From assembly GCA_017961685.1 (NCBI GenBank), contig JAGCWW010000016.1, forward strand, positions 42,367 through 106,366: 64,000 nt of DNA. The letters run 5' to 3'. Position numbers and translations under genes: made by a program. The notes beneath the pieces are model-generated. The model was given only the letters and a program-made list of their open reading frames with translations, searched no databases and had not been told where the DNA came from. Within the stretch, counting starts at the first letter, position 1. Each line of letters begins with the position of its first letter. This DNA comes from Acholeplasmatales bacterium (GTDB taxonomy: Bacteria; Bacillota_I; Bacilli_A; Acholeplasmatales; JAEDCM01). Below are positions 46,273-53,073 of this stretch, one piece after another.

Positions 46273-47145
46273 ATGAGTAAAATATCAATACGTTTTTACA
46301 ATGATATAATTGTTCGAGCTGTTTGGAATGATGAGAAAAACAGCTGGTTTTTTAGCGTCCTAGATATTGTTTCTGCTATTAGAAACGAAAAAGATTATAA
46401 TAAAACAAGAAACTATTGGAAATATTTAAAAGCAAAATTAAACAAAGAAAAAAATGAGTTGGTTAGTGACACTACCCAACTTAAGATTAAAGCGCCCGAT
46501 GGGAAAGAATATAAAACTGATGTTTTAGATTCAAATGGTATTATTTTGCTTGCTAAAAACTTTCCATCAAATCAAGGTGCTAAATTTCTTGAATGGTTTA
46601 TTAGCGTAGAAAATAGTATAGATAGTAAGAGTAAACAAAAAGCATACAGCTTGTTTGATAATAATATTTTAGATGAAATAGAAGTTGGAACAATTAAAGG
46701 ATTACAACAAATACATTCTTATATATTTGGTGGATTATATGATTTTGCGGGAAAAATAAGAACACTTACAATTTCAAAAGATGGGTTTAATTTTGCAAAT
46801 GGTGATTTTCTTCCAAAAATATTAAAAGAAATAGAAAAAATGAGTGAAAAATCATTTGAGGAAATAATAGAGAAATATGTAGAAATGAATATAGCACATC
46901 CATTCATGGAAGGAAATGGAAGAGCAACAAGAATATGGCTTGATTTAATCTTAAAGAAAAATTTAAATAAATGTATAGATTGGTCAAAAATAGAAAAGAA
47001 AGAATATCTTGAGGCAATGAAAGAAAGTGTTTTAGATTCAAAAAGAATAAAAGAATTGCTTTTTAATGCACTTGTAGATGGTATTAAAGATAGGGAAGTG
47101 TTCATGAAGGGAATTGATTATTCATATTATTATGAAGAAGTGTAA
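46273..47145 (+). CDS. Fic-domain protein with N-terminal Bro-N-like domain
   Basis: 290 residues. Residues 1-115 resemble the Bro-N/antirepressor-type N-terminal domain (IRFYNDIIVRAVWNDEKNSWFFSVLDIVSAI and GIILLAKNFPSNQGAKFLEWF). Residues about 130-285 form a Fic domain: GLQQIHSYIFGGLYDFAGKIRT and the active site HPFMEGNGRATR with H209. Fic enzymes transfer AMP or other nucleotides to target proteins. No separate antitoxin gene and no clear S/TxxxE(G/N) inhibitory helix is seen. Own promoter; lies between tex and a tRNA gene, at the edge of the island. Not necessarily a toxin; many Bro-N/Fic proteins are of unknown role. Confidence 0.9.
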   Translation: MSKISIRFYNDIIVRAVWNDEKNSWFFSVLDIVSAIRNEKDYNKTRNYWKYLKAKLNKEKNELVSDTTQLKIKAPDGKEYKTDVLDSNGIILLAKNFPSNQGAKFLEWFISVENSIDSKSKQKAYSLFDNNILDEIEVGTIKGLQQIHSYIFGGLYDFAGKIRTLTISKDGFNFANGDFLPKILKEIEKMSEKSFEEIIEKYVEMNIAHPFMEGNGRATRIWLDLILKKNLNKCIDWSKIEKKEYLEAMKESVLDSKRIKELLFNALVDGIKDREVFMKGIDYSYYYEEV

Positions 47146-47164
47146 CAGATAAATATGATTAATC

Positions 47165-47217
47165 TTGACTTTATAAGCATTTTGTTATATCATTAAAAAG
47201 TAGCACCTATGGTGCTT
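47165..47217 (+). promoter_or_regulatory. tRNA-Ser promoter and leader hairpin
   Basis: TTGACT (47165-47170), 17-base spacer, TATCAT (47188-47193). Perfect hairpin AGCACC-TAT-GGTGCT (47202-47216) lies 7 bases before the tRNA, possibly in the leader transcript. Confidence 0.5.
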
Positions 47218-47223
47218 ACCCTT

Positions 47224-47312
47224 GGAGTAGTACTCAAGAGGCTGAAGAGGCGCCCCTGCTAAGGGTGTAGACCGGTTCCGGTGCGAGGGTTCAAATCCCT
47301 CCTACTCCGCCA
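47224..47312 (+). tRNA. tRNA-Ser (anticodon GCT)
   Basis: 89 bases. Acceptor stem GGAGTAG/CTACTCC, anticodon arm CCCCTGCTAAGGG giving GCT, long class II variable arm (TGTAGACCGGTTCCGGTGC), T arm GAGGGTTCAAATCCCTC, discriminator G and encoded CCA. Reads AGC/AGU. It lies at the border of the defence island, a usual integration spot, but I see no repeat of its 3' end further on. Confidence 0.95.
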
Positions 47313-47324
47313 CTAGGATTATTT

Positions 47325-47355
47325 AACCGATACAAATTGTATCGGTTTTTTGTTT
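47325..47355 (+). terminator. Terminator after tRNA-Ser
   Basis: AACCGATAC/GTATCGGTT stem, 5-base loop, T6. Confidence 0.9.
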
Positions 47356-47411
47356 TATATAGGTTTGTTTTATGGTAGAATGGAGGTTGGGAGCTGCCAG
47401 GAGGAATAATA

Positions 47412-48860
47412 ATGATAAGAACAGTTGAATTTAATAATTTTCGTAATTTAAATAGAGTTTATAGGATAGATAACAAGTTAAATGTTATTTTTGGGAAAAA
47501 CAATTCAGGGAAAACAAATTTATTAGATGGAATTAGAATAGCTTTTTCGGCAATAACAAATGATTATTGCAAAATAAAAAAGAGCGATTTTGCTGAAAGT
47601 GATGATAGCAAAAAAATAGTCATAAAAGTCAAAATGGATCCAGATGATATCCCAAGTTTAAACTATGTTAATGGACATACTATTGAGTGCGGGTTTATTG
47701 TTGAAATAACGAAAACACAAAAAGGAAGATATACTAAAAAAGTATTTTTATATGACGGAAATACAGTGGATTATGAGATTTTGAGAGAGGACGAACATTT
47801 GCCTAACATATATGTTATACCATTAATTAGGGTAGATGAAATATATACAGATTGGCTTTCTACAGGAATATCAGCGTTCATTGAATCTGAGGAAAAATAT
47901 AAAGATATTAAAGCTGAATCAAAAAAGAATATAAAAACGGCTATGTCTAATAAAATTGATATATTTAAAAATTTCTGTTCCAAGTTTAATGAGAATTTTG
48001 ATATTGAATTAACTGAGCCTAAGATTACTGATGAGAAAGTATTTATTGTTGATGGTGATAATGAATATAATTATAATATTGGATCAGGGTATAAGAGCAT
48101 TGCAAACATCATTTTAAATTCAATGGATAATAGTTTTAGCATCATACTAATTGATGAAATAGAGAATCATCTTCATCCATCATTAATTAGAACTTTAATT
48201 CGAGAGATTAAATCATTAAACGAGAATGCACAGATTATATCGACAACACACTCACCAGTAATTATTAATGAAGTACGTGCTGATGAATTAATTGATATAT
48301 CTGGAAATAAAATTTCTGACATAGATGAGGAAAATGTTAAAAAGCTGGAGAAATTTTTACACACAGGTAGAAGTGAAATTGTTTTTGGTGATAATATAAT
48401 TCTTGTTGAGGGATATACAGAGGAATTGTTGATAAAAAACTATCTATACACTAATAATTATAATTGGACTGTTGTAAACGTAGGCGGAATTATGTTTGAA
48501 CCATATATCGAATTAGCAACTATTCTTAAGAAAAAAATAATAGTGGTAAGTGATGATGATGTTGTTTTATCAAGCGACAAAAAAACGCCATCATCACGTT
48601 ATATAAAATTGCAAAATTATTGTAATAAAAAAGGAGTTACTATCGTAAATACATATAATACTCTTGAATCGGATTTATACAAAAATGGAATAATATCTGG
48701 GAAAAATCTAATAAAAAAAGAGGATTGTGATATTTATGTAGCAAAGCAGGGATTAAAAACGCTTATAATGCAAGAGCTAATATTAGATGATGATTTTGAT
48801 ACTAAAATTGATAGTTGGCATATTGTTAAGGAGATAAAAAATGAGTTTGGAAACAATTAA
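47412..48860 (+). CDS. OLD-family ATPase/TOPRIM nuclease (GajA-like)
   Basis: 482 residues. SMC/RecF-like ATPase: MIRTVEFNNFRNLNRVYRI, Walker A FGKNNSGKTN with K34, ABC-like signature region near IGSGYKSIANIILNS, Walker B IILIDEIENHLHP near 245, switch His in ISTTHSPVI. C-terminal TOPRIM: IILVEGYTEELLI (Glu near 332) and VVSDDD near 380. This is the class of GajA, which nicks phage DNA when nucleotides are depleted; GajA is about 570 residues, so this is short. The next gene is a UvrD-like helicase overlapping by 20 bases, the Gabija arrangement. AGGAGG ribosome site; weak extended -10 TGGTAGAAT at 47373. Confidence 0.87.
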   Translation: MIRTVEFNNFRNLNRVYRIDNKLNVIFGKNNSGKTNLLDGIRIAFSAITNDYCKIKKSDFAESDDSKKIVIKVKMDPDDIPSLNYVNGHTIECGFIVEITKTQKGRYTKKVFLYDGNTVDYEILREDEHLPNIYVIPLIRVDEIYTDWLSTGISAFIESEEKYKDIKAESKKNIKTAMSNKIDIFKNFCSKFNENFDIELTEPKITDEKVFIVDGDNEYNYNIGSGYKSIANIILNSMDNSFSIILIDEIENHLHPSLIRTLIREIKSLNENAQIISTTHSPVIINEVRADELIDISGNKISDIDEENVKKLEKFLHTGRSEIVFGDNIILVEGYTEELLIKNYLYTNNYNWTVVNVGGIMFEPYIELATILKKKIIVVSDDDVVLSSDKKTPSSRYIKLQNYCNKKGVTIVNTYNTLESDLYKNGIISGKNLIKKEDCDIYVAKQGLKTLIMQELILDDDFDTKIDSWHIVKEIKNEFGNN

Positions 48861-49866
48861 AGTTGTAGCTGGTGGTGGTAAAACAACGGAATCTGAAACA
48901 ATACTAAAGTCAAAGAAAAACGGTATTTACCTCGCATTTAACAATAAAGTTGTTGATACCATTTCTTCAAAGGGATTCCTAAGTAAAACAATAGACTCAT
49001 TGTTTGTATCATTCATAATTCCAAAAATGATTTCTGTAATACCAATTGCTTCGAATCCTTCAGAAATAGAATATTTTGATATAAATAACGTTCCTGGCAA
49101 TATGAAAGGGGTCTCTACAATAAATATTGATTTATCTGGCAAGATTTTTAATAATAACCATGACACAGGATTTACTATATCGAATGATAATAATACAATT
49201 CATAATATGCCATTTAGGACTAATTTATCTTTTGTTAAATATATATTTGATCAAGGGAAAATGCGACTAAATGATAAATTAAGATCAGACTTGTGCGCTT
49301 TTTTGATTAATAACTATTCTAACTATATAACAAAATTATTGGAAAGCAGATTTGATTTTATAATAATTGATGAAGCTCAAGATTTAAGTGGTTTTAGGGA
49401 AGAATTTGCAAAACTTCTTTCCAGTTCAAAAATTGAATTGATTGTTTTAGGAGATGATAACCAAAGAATAAATCAAGGCGGTGATTGGTTTTGCGGTCTA
49501 ACAGCTACTAAAACTAAAAATTATAGTTTTAGGTGTCCAGAAGATAATTGTAGATGGATAAGAGAAATATTAAAAGTTAATATATTTGGCAACAATAATT
49601 CAGGCGGTGTAACAAAAGTATCTGTTGATGATGTGTTAGAATATGACAATGGGAAAAGAACACTACTTTATCAATTAAAGACTGATAGTACAAAGAATAT
49701 TATTGATAATTGGTCAGGCGATAAATATACGATAAAAACCGCAAAAGGGATGACCATTGACCAAGATATAGTCATAATAGGTAAAACGTTGAATTTAAAT
49801 AATATGTATACTGCAGTGACTAGAACGGTTGGGAAAGTATACTTAACTGCAGAATTAAAAAAGTGA
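48841..49866 (+). CDS. Reduced UvrD-like helicase/NTPase (GajB-like)
   Basis: 341 residues. Walker A is VVAGGGKTT (residues 8-16), slightly deviant; Walker B FIIIDEAQDLSGF is typical SF1; LIVLGDDNQRINQGGDWF is the motif III area (GDxxQ); the C-terminal half has TIKTAKGMTIDQDIVIIG and MYTAVTRTVGKVYL matching motifs V and VI of UvrD-type helicases. At 341 residues it is much shorter than GajB (about 490) or UvrD (about 720); there is no room for full 1B and 2B domains. AAGGAG is inside the nuclease gene. It stops with TGA. Together with the OLD protein it suggests a compact Gabija-like system. Confidence 0.82.
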   Translation: MSLETIKVVAGGGKTTESETILKSKKNGIYLAFNNKVVDTISSKGFLSKTIDSLFVSFIIPKMISVIPIASNPSEIEYFDINNVPGNMKGVSTINIDLSGKIFNNNHDTGFTISNDNNTIHNMPFRTNLSFVKYIFDQGKMRLNDKLRSDLCAFLINNYSNYITKLLESRFDFIIIDEAQDLSGFREEFAKLLSSSKIELIVLGDDNQRINQGGDWFCGLTATKTKNYSFRCPEDNCRWIREILKVNIFGNNNSGGVTKVSVDDVLEYDNGKRTLLYQLKTDSTKNIIDNWSGDKYTIKTAKGMTIDQDIVIIGKTLNLNNMYTAVTRTVGKVYLTAELKK

Positions 49867-49880
49867 GCAAGGAGGAAAAA

Positions 49881-50417
49881 ATGTCGATTTATTATGATAA
49901 TTTAACTAAGGCTGTTTTAGACAAGTCTGATTCAAAGGATTGGATGTCAGCTTCTAGGGAATGGGAAATATTTGATTGTGTCGAAGATAATACTCGTTCT
50001 ACTATTTGTATATGTGGTAAAGAAGGGTTAAGGTATGTTTTTACTATAAAAAACATGCTAAACGGAAATCTACTATCTCCTATTGGGAGTACATGCATAA
50101 AAAAATTTAACGACAGTGAATTATATGATGAGGCAAGTATATGGGAAAAGGAGTTTAAACTATATCATGCTGTAAGCACAAATAGTTTTATTAATCTAAA
50201 AGATTCTGGCCTTTTTTCAAGGAAACTTTTGAGAAAACTATATGAAGAAGGCGCAATAAAACCAACTAGATATAATAATAATGACCCTTATAAGGACTAT
50301 CAGTTTTTGCTTGATATGTTTAACAAAAGAAATCCTAGCGAAAGACAATTGTCTAAATGTACGGCAATAATTCTTAATTCAATAATTCCTTTTATAAAAA
50401 GAAAACTAAAGAAATAG
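49881..50417 (+). CDS. Third gene of the Gabija-like operon, small Cys-containing protein
   Basis: 178 residues. The middle has TICICGKEGLRYVFTIKN then a short turn NGNLLSPIGSTCIKKF, a two-Cys plus one-Cys arrangement (CxC and C) with the IGSxCIxKF motif that I associate with small phage and mobile-element proteins. The rest is helical and basic, ending in KRKLKK. Start at ATG 49881, with AAGGAGG at 49869; the longer GTG start would put the ribosome site inside the gene. It overlaps the operon but is not part of described two-gene Gabija systems. Function unknown; an accessory DNA-binding or control role is possible. Confidence 0.75.
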   Translation: MSIYYDNLTKAVLDKSDSKDWMSASREWEIFDCVEDNTRSTICICGKEGLRYVFTIKNMLNGNLLSPIGSTCIKKFNDSELYDEASIWEKEFKLYHAVSTNSFINLKDSGLFSRKLLRKLYEEGAIKPTRYNNNDPYKDYQFLLDMFNKRNPSERQLSKCTAIILNSIIPFIKRKLKK

Positions 50418-50582
50418 TCAATCATAGATATTCTTGCCCATTCTTTGATCTTCTAATTAGAAAACAATGTATTATTTTTTATAAAAATATTGGTATATTT
50501 TCTTTTTACAAGGCGTTTTTTATCTTTTTTGATAAAAATATGATATAATTAAAAGGTAATGTACGTTTTGGAGGACACAATT
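50418..50582 (+). promoter_or_regulatory. Intergenic region upstream of the restriction gene
   Basis: 165 bases without a gene. -10 TATAAT at 50544-50549. Just upstream, perfect inverted repeat TTTTTATC-N6-GATAAAAA (50517-50538), which could be an operator or a weak terminator. No GC-rich terminator is visible for the preceding operon. Confidence 0.5.
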
Positions 50583-51287
50583 ATGAAACTAACCAAAGAA
50601 GAAAAAAGTTTTTTAATTGACAAGATTAAAAAGTCGGATGTAAAAGATATTATTCCTTTAATTCGAAAATATAGAGAATATGAAATAACTAGTGACATTC
50701 TTGGAATGGTATTTGAAAAATTATATGTTACTGATACAGGATTTAGTGCTGATATTGATATAGAAGATCTTGTTGGCATCCATCCAGCATTTAGGACAAA
50801 AAACGGATCAACTTGGAATAGAGATTATGTTAGCTATCTTGGGCGAAAGTATAATTTGGTAAGAGGACATACTGGCGGTAAGATTTCATCAGTTAGATGC
50901 GACGGCCCTTTAAAAAATCCAAGAGCTGTAAAGATAAGAAAGGATATTTGGGATAAAGTAACGAAAAAGAATTGTGTAATACTTGATATTGCATCTAATG
51001 TTGAATGTGATCATAAGGACGGATTGAAAGATGATTGGAAAGTAGCAGATCCTAAAATGCAAGTGGTAGATGATTTTCAGCCTCTCTGCAAGACAGCTAA
51101 TATGGCAAAGAAAGATCATTGTACAAAATGTAAAAAGACAGGAAAAAGATATGATGCAAAACGTTTAGGATACTCTGTTTCATTTTTGTATGGGGACGAA
51201 AATACAAAATCTTGTGTTGGATGTTATTGGTATGATCCGTTAAAATTCAACGAAGTCGTATCAAAAGAATATAAAAAGAAGGTATAA
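50583..51287 (+). CDS. HNH-type restriction endonuclease, putative
   Basis: 234 residues. N-terminal helical part (MKLTKEEKSFLIDKIKKS). Middle GSTWNRDYVSYLGRKYNLVRG resembles a DNA-recognition region of HNH restriction enzymes. Nuclease part: ECDHKDGLKDDW, with the H of the first HNH strand, then VDDFQPLCKTANMAKKDHCTKCKKTG, with N and basic residues plus a CxxC-CxxC zinc site ending SCVGCYWYDP. The next gene is a C5 cytosine methyltransferase, so it is the R of a type II R-M pair. GGAGG ribosome site at 50570; starts at ATG 50583. Sequence target unknown. Confidence 0.8.
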   Translation: MKLTKEEKSFLIDKIKKSDVKDIIPLIRKYREYEITSDILGMVFEKLYVTDTGFSADIDIEDLVGIHPAFRTKNGSTWNRDYVSYLGRKYNLVRGHTGGKISSVRCDGPLKNPRAVKIRKDIWDKVTKKNCVILDIASNVECDHKDGLKDDWKVADPKMQVVDDFQPLCKTANMAKKDHCTKCKKTGKRYDAKRLGYSVSFLYGDENTKSCVGCYWYDPLKFNEVVSKEYKKKV

Positions 51288-51312
51288 GAGCATAAATAAT
51301 GCTCTTTTTTTC
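51287..51312 (+). terminator. Terminator between the R and M genes
   Basis: AGAGCAT/ATGCTCT stem, 5-base loop, T8. Separates the two transcripts, so the methyltransferase uses its own promoter. Confidence 0.87.
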
Positions 51313-51321
51313 TTAGATACC

Positions 51322-51378
51322 TTGAATTTTATCAAAAAAACATGTATAATGGACATATAGACATGCGTTGTGGACATA
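51322..51378 (+). promoter_or_regulatory. Promoter of the methyltransferase with TGGACATA repeats
   Basis: TTGAAT (51322-51327), 17-base spacer, TATAAT (51345-51350). Direct repeats TGGACATA at 51350-51357 and 51371-51378, exactly 21 bases (two helical turns) apart, cover the transcription start. Candidate sites for the HTH domain fused to the methyltransferase. Confidence 0.7.
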
Positions 51379-51403
51379 CAATGTTGGGAAAGGGAGGATT
51401 TAT

Positions 51404-52678
51404 ATGTCAATTATTACTATTGCGGAAGCAGCTGAGTTAGCTGGAAAGAGTCAGAAAACCATTAGAAGAGCGGTTGCTGCTAAAAAATTAAAATCGACTA
51501 AAATTCAAAACAAAACAAGAATAGAAAAAGACGATTTTGATGAGTGGATGAAAAATGGTTGCTGTGGAACAGAAGAACAAGATAATAATTCATATAAAAA
51601 AGATGAAGTTAACTGGATTGATATTTCTGATAGTTGGAAAATAGACGGATGGAATAAAAAGAAAGATAGATCAGAATATAATTTTATTGATTTGTTTTCT
51701 GGAGCAGGTGGATTATCATGCGGATTAGTTATGGCAGGATTAAACCCAGTAGCTAGTGTAGAAATTATGCCTGAAGCAGTTGCGACTTATGAAAGAAATT
51801 TTATAAAAGCAAAAGGGTTTGACGAAAAAGTTGAAACAAGAGATATAAGAGAGCAATGTGTTAAAGAAAATTTATATAAAGCAGTAGAAGGAAAACATAT
51901 TGATGTAATTGCAGGTGGGTTCCCTTGCCAAGGCTTCTCTATGTCTGGATATAGAGTTGTGGATGATCCGAGAAATAGCCTTTACAAAGAGATGAAAAGC
52001 ATTGTTGAACACTTAAGACCAGACTTTGTTGTTATGGAAAATGTTGAAGGCCTTCGTTCTATGCTTAACGGAAAAGTTGAGGAAAAAATAATTGAGGATT
52101 ATAAAGATATTGGCTATAATATCAATATTACTGTTCTAAATAGTGCAGATTACTATACTCCTCAAACAAGACATAGAGTTATCTTTATTGGTAATAGAAT
52201 TGGGGTAACTAATTATCATCCAAAACCATTACTTGATGAAAAGCACTATAGAACAGTAGGACAAGCTATAGGTAAATATATGGATTGCCCAGAGGATAAA
52301 TCAATAAATCATATTTTCGCAAAAACAAGTCCAACAATGCAAGAAAGACTAAAAGCTGTACCGGTTGGCAAAAGTCTTTATTCAAATTATTCAGATGCAT
52401 GGAAAAAGGTTGACTGGAATAAACCTTCATGCACAGTAAAGGAAAACCATGGTGGAGTTAACATCCATCCAATCTTGAGTAGGCCAATGACACCAAGAGA
52501 ACTTGCAACACTTCAATCTTTCCCTGATGATTTTATATTTGAAGGAAGTAAAAAATGGCAATTAGTTCAAATTGGTAATGCTGTTCCATGTTTTTTAGGC
52601 AAGGCAATAGGCTTGAGCTTAAGAAAAATGATGGACAATTATCATAACAGTCCAAAATTATGCAAAAATGTAATTTAG
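51404..52678 (+). CDS. DNA (cytosine-5) methyltransferase with N-terminal HTH
   Basis: 424 residues. N-terminal HTH (about 1-50): MSIITIAEAAELAGKSQKT then IRRAVAAKKLKSTKI, an excisionase/MerR-type domain. Then the C5-methyltransferase motifs: I FIDLFSGAGGLSCGL; IV GGFPCQGFSMSG with catalytic C175; VI MENVEG; VIII TPQTRHRVIF; IX/X TPRELATLQSFPDDF and QIGNAVP. A fused N-terminal HTH is known in M.EcoRII/M.SsoII, where it represses its own gene and controls the restriction gene. Start at ATG 51404 with GGGAGG. Protects host DNA from the HNH enzyme; may also mark self DNA for the cassette downstream (inference). Confidence 0.93.
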   Translation: MSIITIAEAAELAGKSQKTIRRAVAAKKLKSTKIQNKTRIEKDDFDEWMKNGCCGTEEQDNNSYKKDEVNWIDISDSWKIDGWNKKKDRSEYNFIDLFSGAGGLSCGLVMAGLNPVASVEIMPEAVATYERNFIKAKGFDEKVETRDIREQCVKENLYKAVEGKHIDVIAGGFPCQGFSMSGYRVVDDPRNSLYKEMKSIVEHLRPDFVVMENVEGLRSMLNGKVEEKIIEDYKDIGYNINITVLNSADYYTPQTRHRVIFIGNRIGVTNYHPKPLLDEKHYRTVGQAIGKYMDCPEDKSINHIFAKTSPTMQERLKAVPVGKSLYSNYSDAWKKVDWNKPSCTVKENHGGVNIHPILSRPMTPRELATLQSFPDDFIFEGSKKWQLVQIGNAVPCFLGKAIGLSLRKMMDNYHNSPKLCKNVI

Positions 52679-52700
52679 AATAAAATTAAAAAAACGCTGT

Positions 52701-52726
52701 AAGACCACTTTAATGTGGTCTTTTCT
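52701..52726 (+). terminator. Terminator of the methyltransferase gene
   Basis: AAGACCAC/GTGGTCTT stem, 6-base loop, T tail. Confidence 0.87.
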
Positions 52727-52750
52727 TATGCAATAAAGTGCAACATTTTT

Positions 52751-52783
52751 AAAATATTACAAAAATATAGCAAAAATATTGCA
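52751..52783 (+). repeat. Three tandem 11-bp repeats upstream of the GHKL cassette
   Basis: AAAATATTACA, AAAATATAGCA, AAAATATTGCA: exact head-to-tail period of 11 bases, ending 7 bases before the -35 box at 52791. Phased A-tracts can bend DNA; alternatively a regulator's sites. Confidence 0.75.
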
Positions 52784-52790
52784 AACATAA

Positions 52791-52819
52791 TTGACATATT
52801 TTGAAAATATTCCTATAAT
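52791..52819 (+). promoter_or_regulatory. Consensus promoter of the GHKL cassette
   Basis: TTGACA (52791-52796), 17-base spacer, TATAAT (52814-52819): a perfect sigma-A promoter. Confidence 0.9.
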
Positions 52820-52839
52820 AATGGTAGAAGGTGATTGTA

Positions 52840-53061
52840 ATGGAAGAAACAAAAAGAGAAAAATTCGTGAGACTAGCAGAAAGCAGAATGAACAATGCTT
52901 TAAAACAAATTGAGCTACTAAGCAATTTATCAAATACAAGGGCATATGAGTATTCTAAAGAAGACGTGGATAAGATAATAAAGGCATTAAAAAATGCTGT
53001 TTCTGATTTAGAAAAGACTTATGCAGCCAGTACAAACAAATCAAAAAAATTCACTTTATAA
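52840..53061 (+). CDS. Small helical protein heading the GHKL-ATPase cassette
   Basis: 73 residues. Almost wholly helical and charged: KREKFVRLAESRMNNALKQIELLSNLSN, then YEYSKEDVDKIIKALKNAVSDLEKTY. The KRxKFxxLAExRxNxxLKxIxLxxNLSN pattern is one I have seen in short proteins of mobile regions in Firmicutes; its role is unknown. ATG 52840 with AGAAGG; an earlier in-frame start gives only MIV more. 12 bases before the ATPase gene. Might be a subunit, regulator or antitoxin-like inhibitor of the ATPase (speculation). Confidence 0.78.
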   Translation: MEETKREKFVRLAESRMNNALKQIELLSNLSNTRAYEYSKEDVDKIIKALKNAVSDLEKTYAASTNKSKKFTL

Positions 53062-53073
53062 GAGGTGATTATT

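Noticed and set aside
46273..47145. Fic-antitoxin pair
   Set aside because: The gene is flanked by a terminator and a tRNA; no partner frame with the inhibitory motif is seen.
47224..47312. tRNA-Ser as an attachment site of an integrated element
   Set aside because: No second copy of its 3' end, no integrase or excisionase gene (the HTH at 51404 belongs to the methyltransferase).
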